64,000 nucleotides of DNA from JANQJA01 sp965267485 (lineage in GTDB: Bacteria; Pseudomonadota; Gammaproteobacteria; Pseudomonadales; Azotimanducaceae), in the NCBI GenBank assembly GCA_965267485.1, contig OZ254080.1:4278001-4342000 (forward strand), read 5' to 3'. Shown piece by piece: positions 50,020 through 58,702 of the stretch. How positions within the stretch are numbered: the stretch's first letter is position 1; each line of letters starts with the position of its first letter. Position numbers and translations under genes: made by a program. Below the pieces are notes generated by a model, which was not told the DNA's origin, did no database searches, and was given only the letters and a program-made list of their open reading frames with translations.

Positions 50020-51021
50020 CTAGCCCAGTACCCGATCGTCGCCACGCAGGCTCGACGGCGGCCAGTTCTCAAGTCGCATGCCAAGGGACAGTCCGCGCGA
50101 AGCAAGAACGTCCTTGATCTCGGTAAGCGACTTCTTGCCGAGGTTCGGTGTCTTGAGCAGTTCGACTTCAGTGCGACGAATCAGGTCACCGATGTAGTAA
50201 ATGTTCTCTGCCTTGAGGCAGTTCGCCGAACGAACCGTCAGTTCCAGATCGTCGACAGGACGAAGCAGGATCGGATCGATCTCGTCTTCCTGCTCTTCCG
50301 GCTCCGGTTCCTTCTCGCTCTCAAGGTCAACGAAGACGGCGACCTGCTGCTGCAGAATCGTGGCCGCACGACGGATCGCCTCTTCAGGGTCGATCGTGCC
50401 ATTCGTCTCGAGGTCGATGATCAGCTTGTCGAGGTCGGTACGCTGTTCAACCCGCGCGCTATCTACCTTGTAGGAAACGCGACGCACCGGGCTGTAAGAC
50501 GCGTCGAGCAGCAGACTGCCGATCGTTCGGCCCTGCTCTTCGTCGAGCTGACGGACGTCCGCCGGCTCGTAGCCGCGTCCGCGGCCAACACGACAGCGCA
50601 GCTTGAGGCTGCCGGCATCGTTCAGGGTGGCAATCACGTGATCAGGATTCGCGATCTCGACGTCGTGATCGAGCTGGAAATCACCAGCGGTCACAACGCC
50701 CGGGCCCGATTTGTCCAGCGTCAGGGTGGCTTCGTCGGTCGCGTTGAGCTTGACGGCAACACCCTTCAGGTTCAGCAGGATCTCGATGACGTCTTCCTGA
50801 ACACCCTCGATGGCCGAGTACTCGTGCAGGACGTTTTCGATCTCTGCTTCCTCGATCGCACAGCCCGGCATCGAGGACAGCAGGATGCGACGCAGTGCGT
50901 TGCCGAGCGTGTGACCGAAACCGCGCTCGAGCGGCTCCAGGATGACGTTCGCGCGCGTGCTGCTTTGCTGCTCGACCTGAATGTGTTTCGGGGTCAAGAA
51001 TTCAAGTGACGCATGGGGCAT
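50020..51021 (-). CDS. rpoA: RNA polymerase alpha subunit
   Basis: 333 residues (E. coli 329). The N-terminal dimerisation domain has LEPLERGFGHTLGNALRRIL followed by LSSMPGCAI. The C-terminal UP-element/activator domain at about 245-320 has LELTVRSANCLKAENIYYIG, then LLKTPNLGKKSLTEIKDVLA. The acidic interdomain linker is present (EKEPEPEEQEDE). It lies between rpsD and rplQ, the standard alpha operon order. Confidence 0.99.
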   Translation of the reverse strand: MPHASLEFLTPKHIQVEQQSSTRANVILEPLERGFGHTLGNALRRILLSSMPGCAIEEAEIENVLHEYSAIEGVQEDVIEILLNLKGVAVKLNATDEATLTLDKSGPGVVTAGDFQLDHDVEIANPDHVIATLNDAGSLKLRCRVGRGRGYEPADVRQLDEEQGRTIGSLLLDASYSPVRRVSYKVDSARVEQRTDLDKLIIDLETNGTIDPEEAIRRAATILQQQVAVFVDLESEKEPEPEEQEDEIDPILLRPVDDLELTVRSANCLKAENIYYIGDLIRRTEVELLKTPNLGKKSLTEIKDVLASRGLSLGMRLENWPPSSLRGDDRVLG

Positions 51022-51099
51022 AGAGTGATACCTGTATCTATTGCGTTAATGAGACTGACGCGTCTCGCTTTGTTCGTTCCAGTCTTCGTCGGGACCCGA

Positions 51100-51720
51100 T
51101 TACTTCGAGTAAAGCTCGACGATCAGGTTTTCGTTGATCTCCGAGGGCAGCTGGTCGCGATCAGGGAACGCCTTGAAGACACCCGTCAGTTTGTCAGCAT
51201 CGACCTCGACCCACTCGACGGGCGCACGGTTCGCTGCGATTGACAGCGCACCCTGGATTCGAAGCTGATTGCGTGCTTTCTCACGGATCGTGATCGTGTC
51301 ACCGGCCTCGACCTGGTACGACGGAATGTTGATGACATTGCCATTGACCAGAATCGCCTTGTGCGACACGAGCTGACGTGACTCTGCACGCGTGGAACCG
51401 AACCCCATGCGGTAAACGACGTTGTCGAGACGTCGCTCCAGCAGCCGAAGCAGGTTCTCGCCGGTCGCACCTTTCTGGCGATCGGCACGCTTGTAGTAGT
51501 TGCGGAACTGCTTCTCGAGGACGCCGTAGAGCCGACGAACCTTCTGCTTCTCACGAAGCTGAACGGCGTAGTCGGAATTCCGGGCGCGTCGTGCACCGTG
51601 CATACCGGGCGCGCTCTCGAGTCGGCACTTGGATTCGAGCGGGCGAACGCCGCTCTTCAGGAACAGGTCAGTTCCTTCCCGTCGCGCCAGTTTGCAAGTT
51701 GGGCCGAGATATCTCGCCAT
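51100..51720 (-). CDS. rpsD: 30S ribosomal protein S4
   Basis: 206 residues, identical in length to E. coli S4. The N-terminal MARYLGPTCKLARREGTDLF has one of the usual zinc Cys positions (Cys9), but the full four-Cys set is not seen. The S4 RNA-binding domain (about 95-155) has RLDNVVYRMGFGSTRAESRQ and SHKAILVNGNVINIPSYQV. In E. coli S4 represses its own operon at rpsM; the sequence here gives no direct view of that site. Confidence 0.99.
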   Translation of the reverse strand: MARYLGPTCKLARREGTDLFLKSGVRPLESKCRLESAPGMHGARRARNSDYAVQLREKQKVRRLYGVLEKQFRNYYKRADRQKGATGENLLRLLERRLDNVVYRMGFGSTRAESRQLVSHKAILVNGNVINIPSYQVEAGDTITIREKARNQLRIQGALSIAANRAPVEWVEVDADKLTGVFKAFPDRDQLPSEINENLIVELYSK

Positions 51721-51730
51721 GTTCTCTCCT

Positions 51731-52162
51731 TTACACCCTTCGGCGTTTCGGCGGCCGACAACCGTTGTGCGGGATCGGCGTTACGTCTGTAATGTTGGTG
51801 ATGCGGTAACCCACCGCGTTCAGCGCTCGAACGGCCGCCTCGCGGCCCGGGCCCGGGCCCTTCACGAAGACTTCGAGGTTCTGGAGGCCGTACTCGAGGG
51901 CCGCCTGGCCTGCGCGTTCTGCCGCAACCTGTGCAGCGAACGGCGTGCTCTTGCGCGCACCGCGGAAGCCCGAGCCACCCGCAGTCGCCCAGGAAAGAGC
52001 GCCGCCCTGACGGTCGGTGATCGTGATGATCGTATTGTTGAACGATGCATGCACGTGCGCGAGTCCGTCGACAACCTGTCGCTTGCCACGCTTGCGGCTG
52101 GATTTGGCCGGTGCCGCGGCGGCTTCGGCCTGTTCAGTTTCCTGATTTTCGGTTTCTGACAT
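51731..52162 (-). CDS. rpsK: 30S ribosomal protein S11 with N-terminal extension
   Basis: 143 residues, about 14 more than E. coli S11. The extra part is the acidic and Ala-rich N-terminal tail MSETENQETEQAEAAAAPAK. The core starts RKRGKRQVVDGLAHVHASFN, with TITDRQGGALSWATAGGSGF and the C-terminal VTPIPHNGCRPPKRRRV. It is the platform protein of the 30S subunit. rpsD follows after 10 bases. Confidence 0.98.
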   Translation of the reverse strand: MSETENQETEQAEAAAAPAKSSRKRGKRQVVDGLAHVHASFNNTIITITDRQGGALSWATAGGSGFRGARKSTPFAAQVAAERAGQAALEYGLQNLEVFVKGPGPGREAAVRALNAVGYRITNITDVTPIPHNGCRPPKRRRV

Positions 52163-52191
52163 GTTCTAAAGTCCGATTGTTCCGATTACCG

Positions 52192-52548
52192 TTAGCGCCG
52201 GATCGGGCGCTTGGGGCCTTTGCGCGTACGCGCGTTGTTCTTCGTCTTCTGTCCATTGACAGGCAGATTGCGACGATGGCGAATCCCGCGATAACAGCCG
52301 AGGTCGAGCAGGCGCTTGATGTCGAGCTGATACTGACGACGCAGATCGCCCTCGACCGTCATGGTGCCGATGTGGGCGCGCAGCTTGTCGAGCTCTTCTT
52401 CCGACAGATCGCTCACCTTCACCGCCGGATTGACGCCGGTGGCATCACAGATATCCCGCGCCGTCTTGCGGCCGATACCGAAGATGTACGTCAACGAGAT
52501 TTCCGTATGTTTGTTATCCGGAATGTTGATTCCTGCTAAACGAGCCAT
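52192..52548 (-). CDS. rpsM: 30S ribosomal protein S13
   Basis: 118 residues (E. coli 118). N-terminal MARLAGINIPDNKHTEISLT and C-terminal CYRGIRHRRNLPVNGQKTKN, then NARTRKGPKRPIRR are the family hallmarks. S13 sits in the 30S head and contacts the P-site tRNA. It is the first gene of the alpha operon, 21 bases after rpmJ. Confidence 0.99.
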   Translation of the reverse strand: MARLAGINIPDNKHTEISLTYIFGIGRKTARDICDATGVNPAVKVSDLSEEELDKLRAHIGTMTVEGDLRRQYQLDIKRLLDLGCYRGIRHRRNLPVNGQKTKNNARTRKGPKRPIRR

Positions 52549-52569
52549 TGTTGCTCCTATGCTCCGCGC

Positions 52570-52683
52570 CTAGCCCTGGCGCTGTTTATGCTTGGGTTCC
52601 GTGCAGATGACCCGCACTGCGCCTTTACGCCGAATAATTCGGCAGTTACGGCACATTTTCTTGACTGAAGCCCGTACCTTCAT
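52570..52683 (-). CDS. rpmJ: 50S ribosomal protein L36
   Basis: 37 residues, read directly from the minus strand: MKVRASVKKMCRNCRIIRRK, then GAVRVICTEPKHKQRQG. The zinc ligands (Cys11, Cys14, Cys27, His32) are all present, so this is the zinc-binding C+ form. It lies between secY (17 bases upstream) and rpsM, its conserved position at the end of the spc operon. Confidence 0.97.
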   Translation of the reverse strand: MKVRASVKKMCRNCRIIRRKGAVRVICTEPKHKQRQG

Positions 52684-52701
52684 CTTTCGCTCCGAAGCCG
52701 C

Positions 52702-54030
52702 CTACCGGCGACCAAAGTTCTGCAAATTCGATTTCTTCATCAGCGATTCGTACTGATGCGACATGAGATGCGTCTGCACCTGCGACATGAAGTCCATGAC
52801 CACGACGACGATGATGAGCAGCGCTGTACCACCGAGCTGGAATGTGATGCCCGTGTTCACAACCAGGAACTGGGGCAGCAGACAGACTGCGGTCATGTAG
52901 AGCGAGCCGAACAGCGTCAGACGCGTCAGGATCGTGTCGATATATCGCGCGGTCTGGTCACCGGGTCGATAGCCCGGAATAAACGCACCGGATCGCTTCA
53001 GGTTGTCGGCAACCTCTTTCGGGTTGAACATGATCGCCGTGTACCAGAAGCAGAAGAAAATAATGCCCGCCGAGAACAGCACGATATTGAGCGGCTGGCC
53101 TGGCGCGATCAGCAGCGACAGATCCTGAAGCCACTCCATCCCCGGAGACTGGCCGAACCACTGGCCCAGCGATGCCGGGAACAGCAGGAGGCTCGACGCA
53201 AAAATCGCCGGAATGACGCCTGCCATATTGACCTTGAGCGGCAGATGGCTGCTCTGGGCCTGATACATCTGGCGTCCCTGCTGGCGACGCGCATAGTTGA
53301 TCGTAATGCGACGCTGCCCGCGTTCGACGAAGACGACCCCGGCAACGACGAGCACAGCGAGCACACCAACGCCAAGCATGACAAGCGGATGGATTTCACC
53401 CTGCCGACCCTGCTCGAAGAGCTGACCGATGGCACCCGGGAAGCCCGCGACAATACCCGTAAAGATCAGAATCGAGATGCCGTTGCCGACGCCTCGCTCG
53501 GTCACCTGCTCACCGAGCCACATCATGAACATCGCACCCGTTACCAGTGTGGTGATGGCAACGAAGTGGAATGTGAACGCGCCGGTGTAGGCGAGCCCCT
53601 GAGATGCGAGACCACTGCTCATCGCGAATCCCTGGATCAGGGCAAGGAACAGCGTGCCGTACCGCGTGTACTGCTGGATCTTGCGCCGACCGCTTTCACC
53701 TTCCTTGCGAAGCTGCTGCAGCGATGGCGTTGTGGCCACCAGAAGCTGAGTGATGATCGACGCTGAAATGTAGGGCATGATGCCGAGCGCGAAGATGCTC
53801 ATGCGCTCGAGCGCACCACCCGAAAACATGTTGAACAGATCGAGAATGCCACCCTGCTGCTGGTCGAACAATGCCTGCAGCCGCTCGGGGTTAATACCGG
53901 GCACGGGAATGTGACTGCCGACGCGATACACGACGATCGCGAGCAGGACAAACAGCAGGCGGCTGCGCAGTTCGGTGAGACCACCTGAGGCGGCGCCAGC
54001 GCGTGCTCGTTGTGCCAGGGTGCTAGCCAT
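52702..54030 (-). CDS. secY: SecY, preprotein translocase channel subunit
   Basis: 442 residues from the ATG at 54030 (MASTLAQRARAG); a longer frame would overlap rplO and add 19 residues. It is the channel of SecYEG, with ten membrane helices. Family motifs: FALGIMPYISASIITQLL, plug region IPVPGINPERL, and the C-terminal QTHLMSHQYESLMKKSNL. The start follows the rplO stop by 16 bases. Confidence 0.98.
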   Translation of the reverse strand: MASTLAQRARAGAASGGLTELRSRLLFVLLAIVVYRVGSHIPVPGINPERLQALFDQQQGGILDLFNMFSGGALERMSIFALGIMPYISASIITQLLVATTPSLQQLRKEGESGRRKIQQYTRYGTLFLALIQGFAMSSGLASQGLAYTGAFTFHFVAITTLVTGAMFMMWLGEQVTERGVGNGISILIFTGIVAGFPGAIGQLFEQGRQGEIHPLVMLGVGVLAVLVVAGVVFVERGQRRITINYARRQQGRQMYQAQSSHLPLKVNMAGVIPAIFASSLLLFPASLGQWFGQSPGMEWLQDLSLLIAPGQPLNIVLFSAGIIFFCFWYTAIMFNPKEVADNLKRSGAFIPGYRPGDQTARYIDTILTRLTLFGSLYMTAVCLLPQFLVVNTGITFQLGGTALLIIVVVVMDFMSQVQTHLMSHQYESLMKKSNLQNFGRR

Positions 54031-54046
54031 ATAAAAAGTCTTCTGT

Positions 54047-54475
54047 TTACTCTTCGATCTTGCCGCCGGCTGCTTCGATCGCAGCACGGGCGCCCTTCGT
54101 CACTCCAATTCCCTTGAGCGTGACGGCCTTCTCGATCTTGCCGGATAGCATGACCTTGGCACGGGTATATTTGCCGCTGAGAATGCCGGCCTTCTGCAGG
54201 GCCTTGAGATCGATGACATCGGCATCAACCTTGGCCAGTTCGGACAGCGTGACCTCTGCAGTCACGCGCGCCTTCATCGAGTTGAAGCCGAACTTCGGCA
54301 GACGACGCTGCAGCGGCTGCTGACCACCCTCGAACGTGGCAGGAATGCTGCCACCTGAACGGGACTTCTGGCCCTTGTGACCACGACCGCCCGTCTTGCC
54401 GAGGCCGCTGCCAATACCGCGACCTGCGCGCTTGCGGTCCTTGCGGCCGCTTGGCTTCAGTTCATTCAATCGCAT
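54047..54475 (-). CDS. rplO: 50S ribosomal protein L15
   Basis: 142 residues. N-terminal MRLNELKPSGRKDRKRAGRG, then IGSGLGKTGGRGHKGQKSRS is the conserved Gly/Arg/Lys-rich tail. The C-terminal globular part has VTLKGIGVTKGARAAIEAAG. It follows rpmD in the spc operon and precedes secY. Confidence 0.98.
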   Translation of the reverse strand: MRLNELKPSGRKDRKRAGRGIGSGLGKTGGRGHKGQKSRSGGSIPATFEGGQQPLQRRLPKFGFNSMKARVTAEVTLSELAKVDADVIDLKALQKAGILSGKYTRAKVMLSGKIEKAVTLKGIGVTKGARAAIEAAGGKIEE

Positions 54476-54501
54476 GTTGCTCTTCCCTTTTTCCCGGCCA
54501 A

Positions 54502-54690
54502 TCAGGCCGGCTCTTCCACGCGAAGCATGTAGGAGATCTTGTTGATCATCCCGCGATTCGCCGGAGTGTCGATGACTTCAACCGTCTGGCTGATCTTGCG
54601 GAGGCCGAGGCCACGCACGCATTGGCGATGCTTCTGCATGCGGCCGATCGGGCTCTTTACGAGCGTCACTTTCAAAGTCTTGTCTGCCAT
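54502..54690 (-). CDS. rpmD: 50S ribosomal protein L30
   Basis: 62 residues. KVTLVKSPIGRMQKHRQCVR, then GLGLRKISQTVEV is the L30 signature. Length fits the bacterial family (about 59-61). It lies between rpsE (25 bases) and rplO (26 bases), the usual spc order. Confidence 0.97.
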   Translation of the reverse strand: MADKTLKVTLVKSPIGRMQKHRQCVRGLGLRKISQTVEVIDTPANRGMINKISYMLRVEEPA

Positions 54691-54715
54691 GGCTCTAAAC
54701 CGTCAACCAGTTCCG

Positions 54716-55219
54716 TTAACCCACAATTTCCGCGACAGTCTTGCCGCGCTTCTCTGCGATGCTCTCGGGAGCCCGCATGTTCTTCAGACCGTTGAACGTC
54801 GCCTGAATCACGTTCACCGGGTTTGTCGACCCGTAGCACTTCGCGAGGACGTTGTGGACGCCAGCGACCTCGAGAACGGCACGCATCGTCTTGCCCGCAA
54901 TCACACCGGTACCTTCGGAGGCCGGCTGCATGTAGATCTTCGATGCACCGTGCCGCGCCGTAATCGGGTACTGGATCGTCGAACCGTTGAGATCGACCTG
55001 GATCATGTTGCGACGCGCTGCTTCCATCGCCTTCTGGATCGCGAGAGGTACCTCACGTGCCTTGCCCCGGCCAAAGCCGACGCGGCCGTTGCCGTCACCG
55101 ACGACGGTCAGCGCAGTGAAACCAAAGATCCGGCCGCCCTGGACCACTTTGGCCACACGGTTGACCTGAACCAGTTTCTCCTGGATACCTTCTTCGTTTT
55201 CCTGGTCGTTGTACGCCAT
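54716..55219 (-). CDS. rpsE: 30S ribosomal protein S5
   Basis: 167 residues from the ATG at 55219, with AGGGG seven bases upstream; a longer in-frame start would run into rplR. The S5 N-terminal RNA-binding domain contains KLVQVNRVAKVVQGGRIFGF, the loop involved in fidelity. The C-terminal part has ARHGASKIYMQPASEGTGVI, then AGKTMRAVLEVAGVHNVLAK. Confidence 0.98.
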   Translation of the reverse strand: MAYNDQENEEGIQEKLVQVNRVAKVVQGGRIFGFTALTVVGDGNGRVGFGRGKAREVPLAIQKAMEAARRNMIQVDLNGSTIQYPITARHGASKIYMQPASEGTGVIAGKTMRAVLEVAGVHNVLAKCYGSTNPVNVIQATFNGLKNMRAPESIAEKRGKTVAEIVG

Positions 55220-55229
55220 CAATATTCCC

Positions 55230-55580
55230 CTAGAACTGCAGGCCGCCCTCACGGGCAGCGTCTGCCAAGGCCTTGATACGGCCGTGATACTTGTAACCCG
55301 AGCGATCGAACGCAACCGACTCGATACCGGCAGCCTTGGCGCGCTCCGCGATCAGCTTGCCTACCGCAGCAGCACCGTCCACATTGCCGGTGTTCTTGCC
55401 ACGCATTTCCTTCTCTACCGTCGAGGCGGCTGCGACGACAGCATCGCCACCCGCGCTGATGACCTGCGCGTAGATGTGGCGGGGCGAGCGGTAAACGCAC
55501 AGGCGCGGAACTTCGAGTTCCCGAATGTGCATGCGGCCGCGTCGAGCCCGCTTCAATCTTGCATCGTTCTTCTTGCTCAT
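55230..55580 (-). CDS. rplR: 50S ribosomal protein L18
   Basis: 116 residues (E. coli 117). It binds 5S rRNA. Features: MSKKNDARLKRARRGRMHIR (basic N-terminal tail), RLCVYRSPRHIYAQVISAGG, and the C-terminal FDRSGYKYHGRIKALADAAR, then EGGLQF. Standard order rplF-rplR-rpsE. Confidence 0.98.
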   Translation of the reverse strand: MSKKNDARLKRARRGRMHIRELEVPRLCVYRSPRHIYAQVISAGGDAVVAAASTVEKEMRGKNTGNVDGAAAVGKLIAERAKAAGIESVAFDRSGYKYHGRIKALADAAREGGLQF

Positions 55581-55612
55581 CTCTGATACCTGACCAATCT
55601 CTGTTGCCTGGC

Positions 55613-56143
55613 TTACTTCTTCTTGGCTTCCTTGCGCTTCACGTATTCGTCCGTGTAGCGCACGCCCTTGCCCTTGTAGGGTTCCGGCGGACGATAGGCG
55701 CGAATCTCTGCTGCGACCTGTCCAACCAGCTGCTTGTCGACACCCCGAACCACGACGACCGTCGGCTGCGGCGTCTCGACCTCAATCCCTTCCGGGATGT
55801 CGTACTCGACGGGGTGCGAGAACCCGAGTGTCAGGTTGAGCTTCTTGCCCTGCACCTGTGCACGGTAGCCGACGCCGATCAGGGTCAGCTCTTTCGTGAA
55901 GCCTTCGCTCACGCCCTTGACCATGTTGCCGACGATGGCCCGATACGTGCCGGCCAGCGCGCCTGCCTTCTTGCCGCCCGTGGTCGCCTTGAAAGTCAGC
56001 TGGTTCTCTTCCTGCTTGACCTCGACCAGCGAATTCGACGCGACCGTCAACTGGCCCTTGGAGCCCTTGACGCTGATCTCGCTGCCCAGAGTGACTTCGA
56101 CGCCACTCGGCAGAGACACTGGATTGTTTGCAATTCTCGACAT
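55613..56143 (-). CDS. rplF: 50S ribosomal protein L6
   Basis: 176 residues (E. coli 177). Two similar alpha/beta domains. MSRIANNPVSLPSGVEVTLG at the N-terminus and the C-terminal RPPEPYKGKGVRYTDEYVKR, then KEAKKK are diagnostic. It lies near the sarcin-ricin loop at the factor-binding site. Confidence 0.98.
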   Translation of the reverse strand: MSRIANNPVSLPSGVEVTLGSEISVKGSKGQLTVASNSLVEVKQEENQLTFKATTGGKKAGALAGTYRAIVGNMVKGVSEGFTKELTLIGVGYRAQVQGKKLNLTLGFSHPVEYDIPEGIEVETPQPTVVVVRGVDKQLVGQVAAEIRAYRPPEPYKGKGVRYTDEYVKRKEAKKK

Positions 56144-56167
56144 CTTTGTCGCCCTAGCCTGATTCCG

Positions 56168-56566
56168 TTAAAAGACCGAACAGATGAGCTCACCGCCGAT
56201 GCCGCTGGCGCGAGCCGCGCGGTCGGACATGAGGCCCTTGTTCGTCGATACGATGTAGATACCAAGCCCACCCCGCAGCGTCGGCAGTTCATCCTTGCCC
56301 TTGTACTGACGCAGGCCCGGTCGACTGATCCGCTTGATCTCTTCGATGACGGGTTTGCCGCGGTAGTATTTCAGACTGACCGTCAGTTCCTTCTTGTTGT
56401 TCTCGAGATCGTTCTCGACGAAATCCTCGATGTAGCCTTCATCTTTGAGGACCTTCGCAACTGCGACCTTGGTCTTCGAAGAGGGCATGGTGACCGAACC
56501 GATCCGTGCGGTTTGCGCATTTCGGATCCGGGTCAGCATATCCGCCAGTGGGTCTTGCATTGTCAT
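56168..56566 (-). CDS. rpsH: 30S ribosomal protein S8
   Basis: 132 residues (E. coli 130). MTMQDPLADMLTRIRNAQTA at the N-terminus and the C-terminal GIYIVSTNKGLMSDRAARAS, then GIGGELICSVF. In E. coli S8 is the translational repressor of the spc operon, acting near rplE; this cannot be checked here by eye. Confidence 0.98.
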   Translation of the reverse strand: MTMQDPLADMLTRIRNAQTARIGSVTMPSSKTKVAVAKVLKDEGYIEDFVENDLENNKKELTVSLKYYRGKPVIEEIKRISRPGLRQYKGKDELPTLRGGLGIYIVSTNKGLMSDRAARASGIGGELICSVF

Positions 56567-56583
56567 TGTGCTTGCCTACTCCT

Positions 56584-56889
56584 TTACCAGCTGGACTTGA
56601 CAAGTCCAGGCACGTCGCCACGCATTGCTGCTTCACGCAGCTTCGTGCGGGCGAGACCGAATCGACGATAGACGGCATGGGGCCGACCCGTCAGGGTGCA
56701 GCGACGCTGCCTTCTGACCGGGCTCGCGTTGCGCGGCAGCTTCTGCAGCTTGATCTGCGCTTCCCAGCGATCGTCATCCGACGATTCCGGGCTAGCGATG
56801 ATCGCCTTGAGTTCGGCGCGCTTCTTGGCGTACTTCTTTGCGATCTTCGCGCGCTTGATCTCGCGATTGATCATGGATTTCTTGGCCAT
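56584..56889 (-). CDS. rpsN: 30S ribosomal protein S14 (zinc-free type)
   Basis: 101 residues, the long form without CxxC zinc motifs, typical of most proteobacteria. MAKKSMINREIKRAKIAKKY at the N-terminus and the conserved C-terminal RTKLREAAMRGDVPGLVKSSW (about residues 81-101). It assembles late into the 30S head with S10 and S3. Confidence 0.98.
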   Translation of the reverse strand: MAKKSMINREIKRAKIAKKYAKKRAELKAIIASPESSDDDRWEAQIKLQKLPRNASPVRRQRRCTLTGRPHAVYRRFGLARTKLREAAMRGDVPGLVKSSW

Positions 56890-56915
56890 AAATCGTCTCG
56901 ATATCCGATACTTGT

Positions 56916-57461
56916 TTAGCTTGCTTCCCTGAAGGGAAAGTTGAAGGCACGAAGCAGTGCCCGGCCCTGGTCATCGGTCTTTGCCGTAGTGGTAATCGCG
57001 ATGTCCATACCCCGGATCTTGTCGACCTTGTCGAAGTTGATCTCGGGAAAAACGATCTGCTCGGTGATACCCATCGTGAAGTTGCCACGACCGTCGAACG
57101 ACTTCGGGCTGATACCACGGAAGTCACGCTGACGGGGGATCGCGATGTTGATCAGTCGATCCAGGAACTCGTACATGCGCTGCTTGCGAAGCGTCACCTT
57201 GCAGCCGATCGGGAAACCGTCACGAATCTTGAAGCCTGCAATCGACTTGCGGGCATTCGTGACAATCACTTTCTGACCCGCGATCTGCTCCATGTCGGCA
57301 ATCGCGCTGTCGAGCTGCTTGCGGTCAGCCGTCGCTTCACCCACGCCCATGTTCAGCGTGATCTTGGTGATCTTCGGCACTTCCATGATGTTGTCCAGAC
57401 CGAGCTCTTCTTTGAGCTTCGCCCGGAGTTCGTCGTCGTAGACTTTCTTCAGATCTGTCAT
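56916..57461 (-). CDS. rplE: 50S ribosomal protein L5
   Basis: 181 residues (E. coli 179). MTDLKKVYDDELRAKLKEEL, then MEVPKITKITLNMGVGEATA at the N-terminus, and GNFTMGITEQIVFPEINFDK in the C-terminal half. It binds 5S rRNA and contacts P-site tRNA. It lies 8 bases after rplX. Confidence 0.98.
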   Translation of the reverse strand: MTDLKKVYDDELRAKLKEELGLDNIMEVPKITKITLNMGVGEATADRKQLDSAIADMEQIAGQKVIVTNARKSIAGFKIRDGFPIGCKVTLRKQRMYEFLDRLINIAIPRQRDFRGISPKSFDGRGNFTMGITEQIVFPEINFDKVDKIRGMDIAITTTAKTDDQGRALLRAFNFPFREAS

Positions 57462-57469
57462 GTCAGTTC

Positions 57470-57784
57470 CTAATCGATCTCGTCGCCCGTCGAGCGGAAG
57501 ACGCGTACCTTGCGACCATCCTCGAGCGTTTTAACGCCAACACGGTCGGCTTTACCGGCCTTGTCGTTGTAGATCGCGACGTTGGAAATATGGATCGGCG
57601 CCTCTTTCTCGATGATGCCGCCCGGCTGGTTCATCTGCGGGTTGGCCTTCGTGTGACGCTTGATCACGTTGACACCGGCAACGTAAACACGATCGTCGTC
57701 GAGGACGCGCGTAACGGCACCCCGCTTTCCCTTGTCCTTTCCGGCAAGGACGATCACTTCATCGTCTTTTCTGATCTTCTGCAT
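57470..57784 (-). CDS. rplX: 50S ribosomal protein L24
   Basis: 104 residues (E. coli 104). The KOW motif is at the N-terminus: MQKIRKDDEVIVLAGKDKGK, then RGAVTRVLDDDRVYVAGVN. It is an assembly initiator protein of the 50S subunit. It precedes rplE and follows rplN. Confidence 0.98.
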   Translation of the reverse strand: MQKIRKDDEVIVLAGKDKGKRGAVTRVLDDDRVYVAGVNVIKRHTKANPQMNQPGGIIEKEAPIHISNVAIYNDKAGKADRVGVKTLEDGRKVRVFRSTGDEID

Positions 57785-57812
57785 TTCGCTGTCCTAAAAC
57801 TTCCCGCCGCGC

Positions 57813-58181
57813 CTAGAGTACTTCCGGTGCCAGCGAGATAATTCGCATGAACTTGTCGTTACGAAGCTCGCGCGTCACCGGCCCGAAGATACGCGTACCG
57901 ATCGGCTGCTTCTGGTTGTTGAGCAGCACGGCCGCGTTGCCGTCGAAACGAATCACGCTGCCATCCGGCCGACGTACGCCCTTCTTGGTCCGGACGACCA
58001 CGGCATCGAGCACCTGGCCCTTGCGGACACGACCACGCGGGATCGCTTCCTTCACGGTGACCTTGATGATGTCGCCAACGCTCGCGTAGCGCCGCTTCGA
58101 GCCACCAAGCACCTTGATGCACATAACCCGGCGAGCGCCGCTGTTGTCGGCAATGTCCAGATATGTCTGTGCCTGAATCAT
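57813..58181 (-). CDS. rplN: 50S ribosomal protein L14
   Basis: 122 residues (E. coli 123). MIQAQTYLDIADNSGARRVM, then CIKVLGGSKRRYASVGDIIK at the N-terminus and GTRIFGPVTRELRNDKFMRI near the end are the L14 hallmarks. It starts the spc operon, 52 bases after rpsQ. That gap showed no clear promoter to me. Confidence 0.98.
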   Translation of the reverse strand: MIQAQTYLDIADNSGARRVMCIKVLGGSKRRYASVGDIIKVTVKEAIPRGRVRKGQVLDAVVVRTKKGVRRPDGSVIRFDGNAAVLLNNQKQPIGTRIFGPVTRELRNDKFMRIISLAPEVL

Positions 58182-58233
58182 CTAACTTCTCCAATCCAAA
58201 AGAGGCGCGTGGCCCCTGGGCGCTAATACCCTG

Positions 58234-58497
58234 TCAAATCACCGTCGCTTTGCGATCGACTGACTTCAACTGCCAGGCCTTGGTTTTGGAAATCGGCCGG
58301 GTCTCCTCGATGGTGACCAGATCGCCTTCCGTGCAAACTTCCTCTGCATCGTGCGCATGAATCTTCTTCGAACGCTTGATGTACTTGCCGTAGAGCGGAT
58401 GCTGAACGCGACGCTCGACCAGCACGGTGATCGTCTTGTTCATCTTCGCGCTGACGACCGTGCCCTGCGCGGTTTTTGGTTCGTCTGTATGGCTCAT
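58234..58497 (-). CDS. rpsQ: 30S ribosomal protein S17
   Basis: 87 residues (E. coli 84). GTVVSAKMNKTITVLVERRV, then HPLYGKYIKRSKKIHAHDAE is the family signature. It binds 16S rRNA early in assembly. Its ATG overlaps the rpmC stop by 4 bases, so the two are translationally coupled. It is the last S10-operon gene. Confidence 0.98.
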   Translation of the reverse strand: MSHTDEPKTAQGTVVSAKMNKTITVLVERRVQHPLYGKYIKRSKKIHAHDAEEVCTEGDLVTIEETRPISKTKAWQLKSVDRKATVI

Positions 58498-58700
58498 TCG
58501 TTACCTGCTTCGTCACCAGCTTTTTGGGAAAGCACGGTCTTGACGCGTGCGATGTCCTTTTTCACCTGCCCAAGCAGATGCGTCTGCGCCAGCTGTCCCG
58601 TCGACTGCTGCATGCGATAACCAAACTGCTCCTTGGTCAGCGCCACGAGCTGCTCGCGGAGTTCTTCTGTCGTCTTTTCTTTCAGTTCTGATGCTTTCAT
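58494..58700 (-). CDS. rpmC: 50S ribosomal protein L29
   Basis: 68 residues (E. coli 63). MKASELKEKTTEELREQLVA, then LTKEQFGYRMQQSTGQLAQT is the L29 pattern. It is near the peptide exit, where it helps form the SRP and trigger factor docking site. It lies 2 bases after rplP. Confidence 0.97.
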   Translation of the reverse strand: MKASELKEKTTEELREQLVALTKEQFGYRMQQSTGQLAQTHLLGQVKKDIARVKTVLSQKAGDEAGNE

Positions 58701-58702
58701 CG

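Noticed and set aside
49705..51009. 434-codon plus-strand frame opposite rplQ and rpoA
   Set aside because: It spans two essential ribosomal/RNA polymerase genes on the other strand and has no motif.
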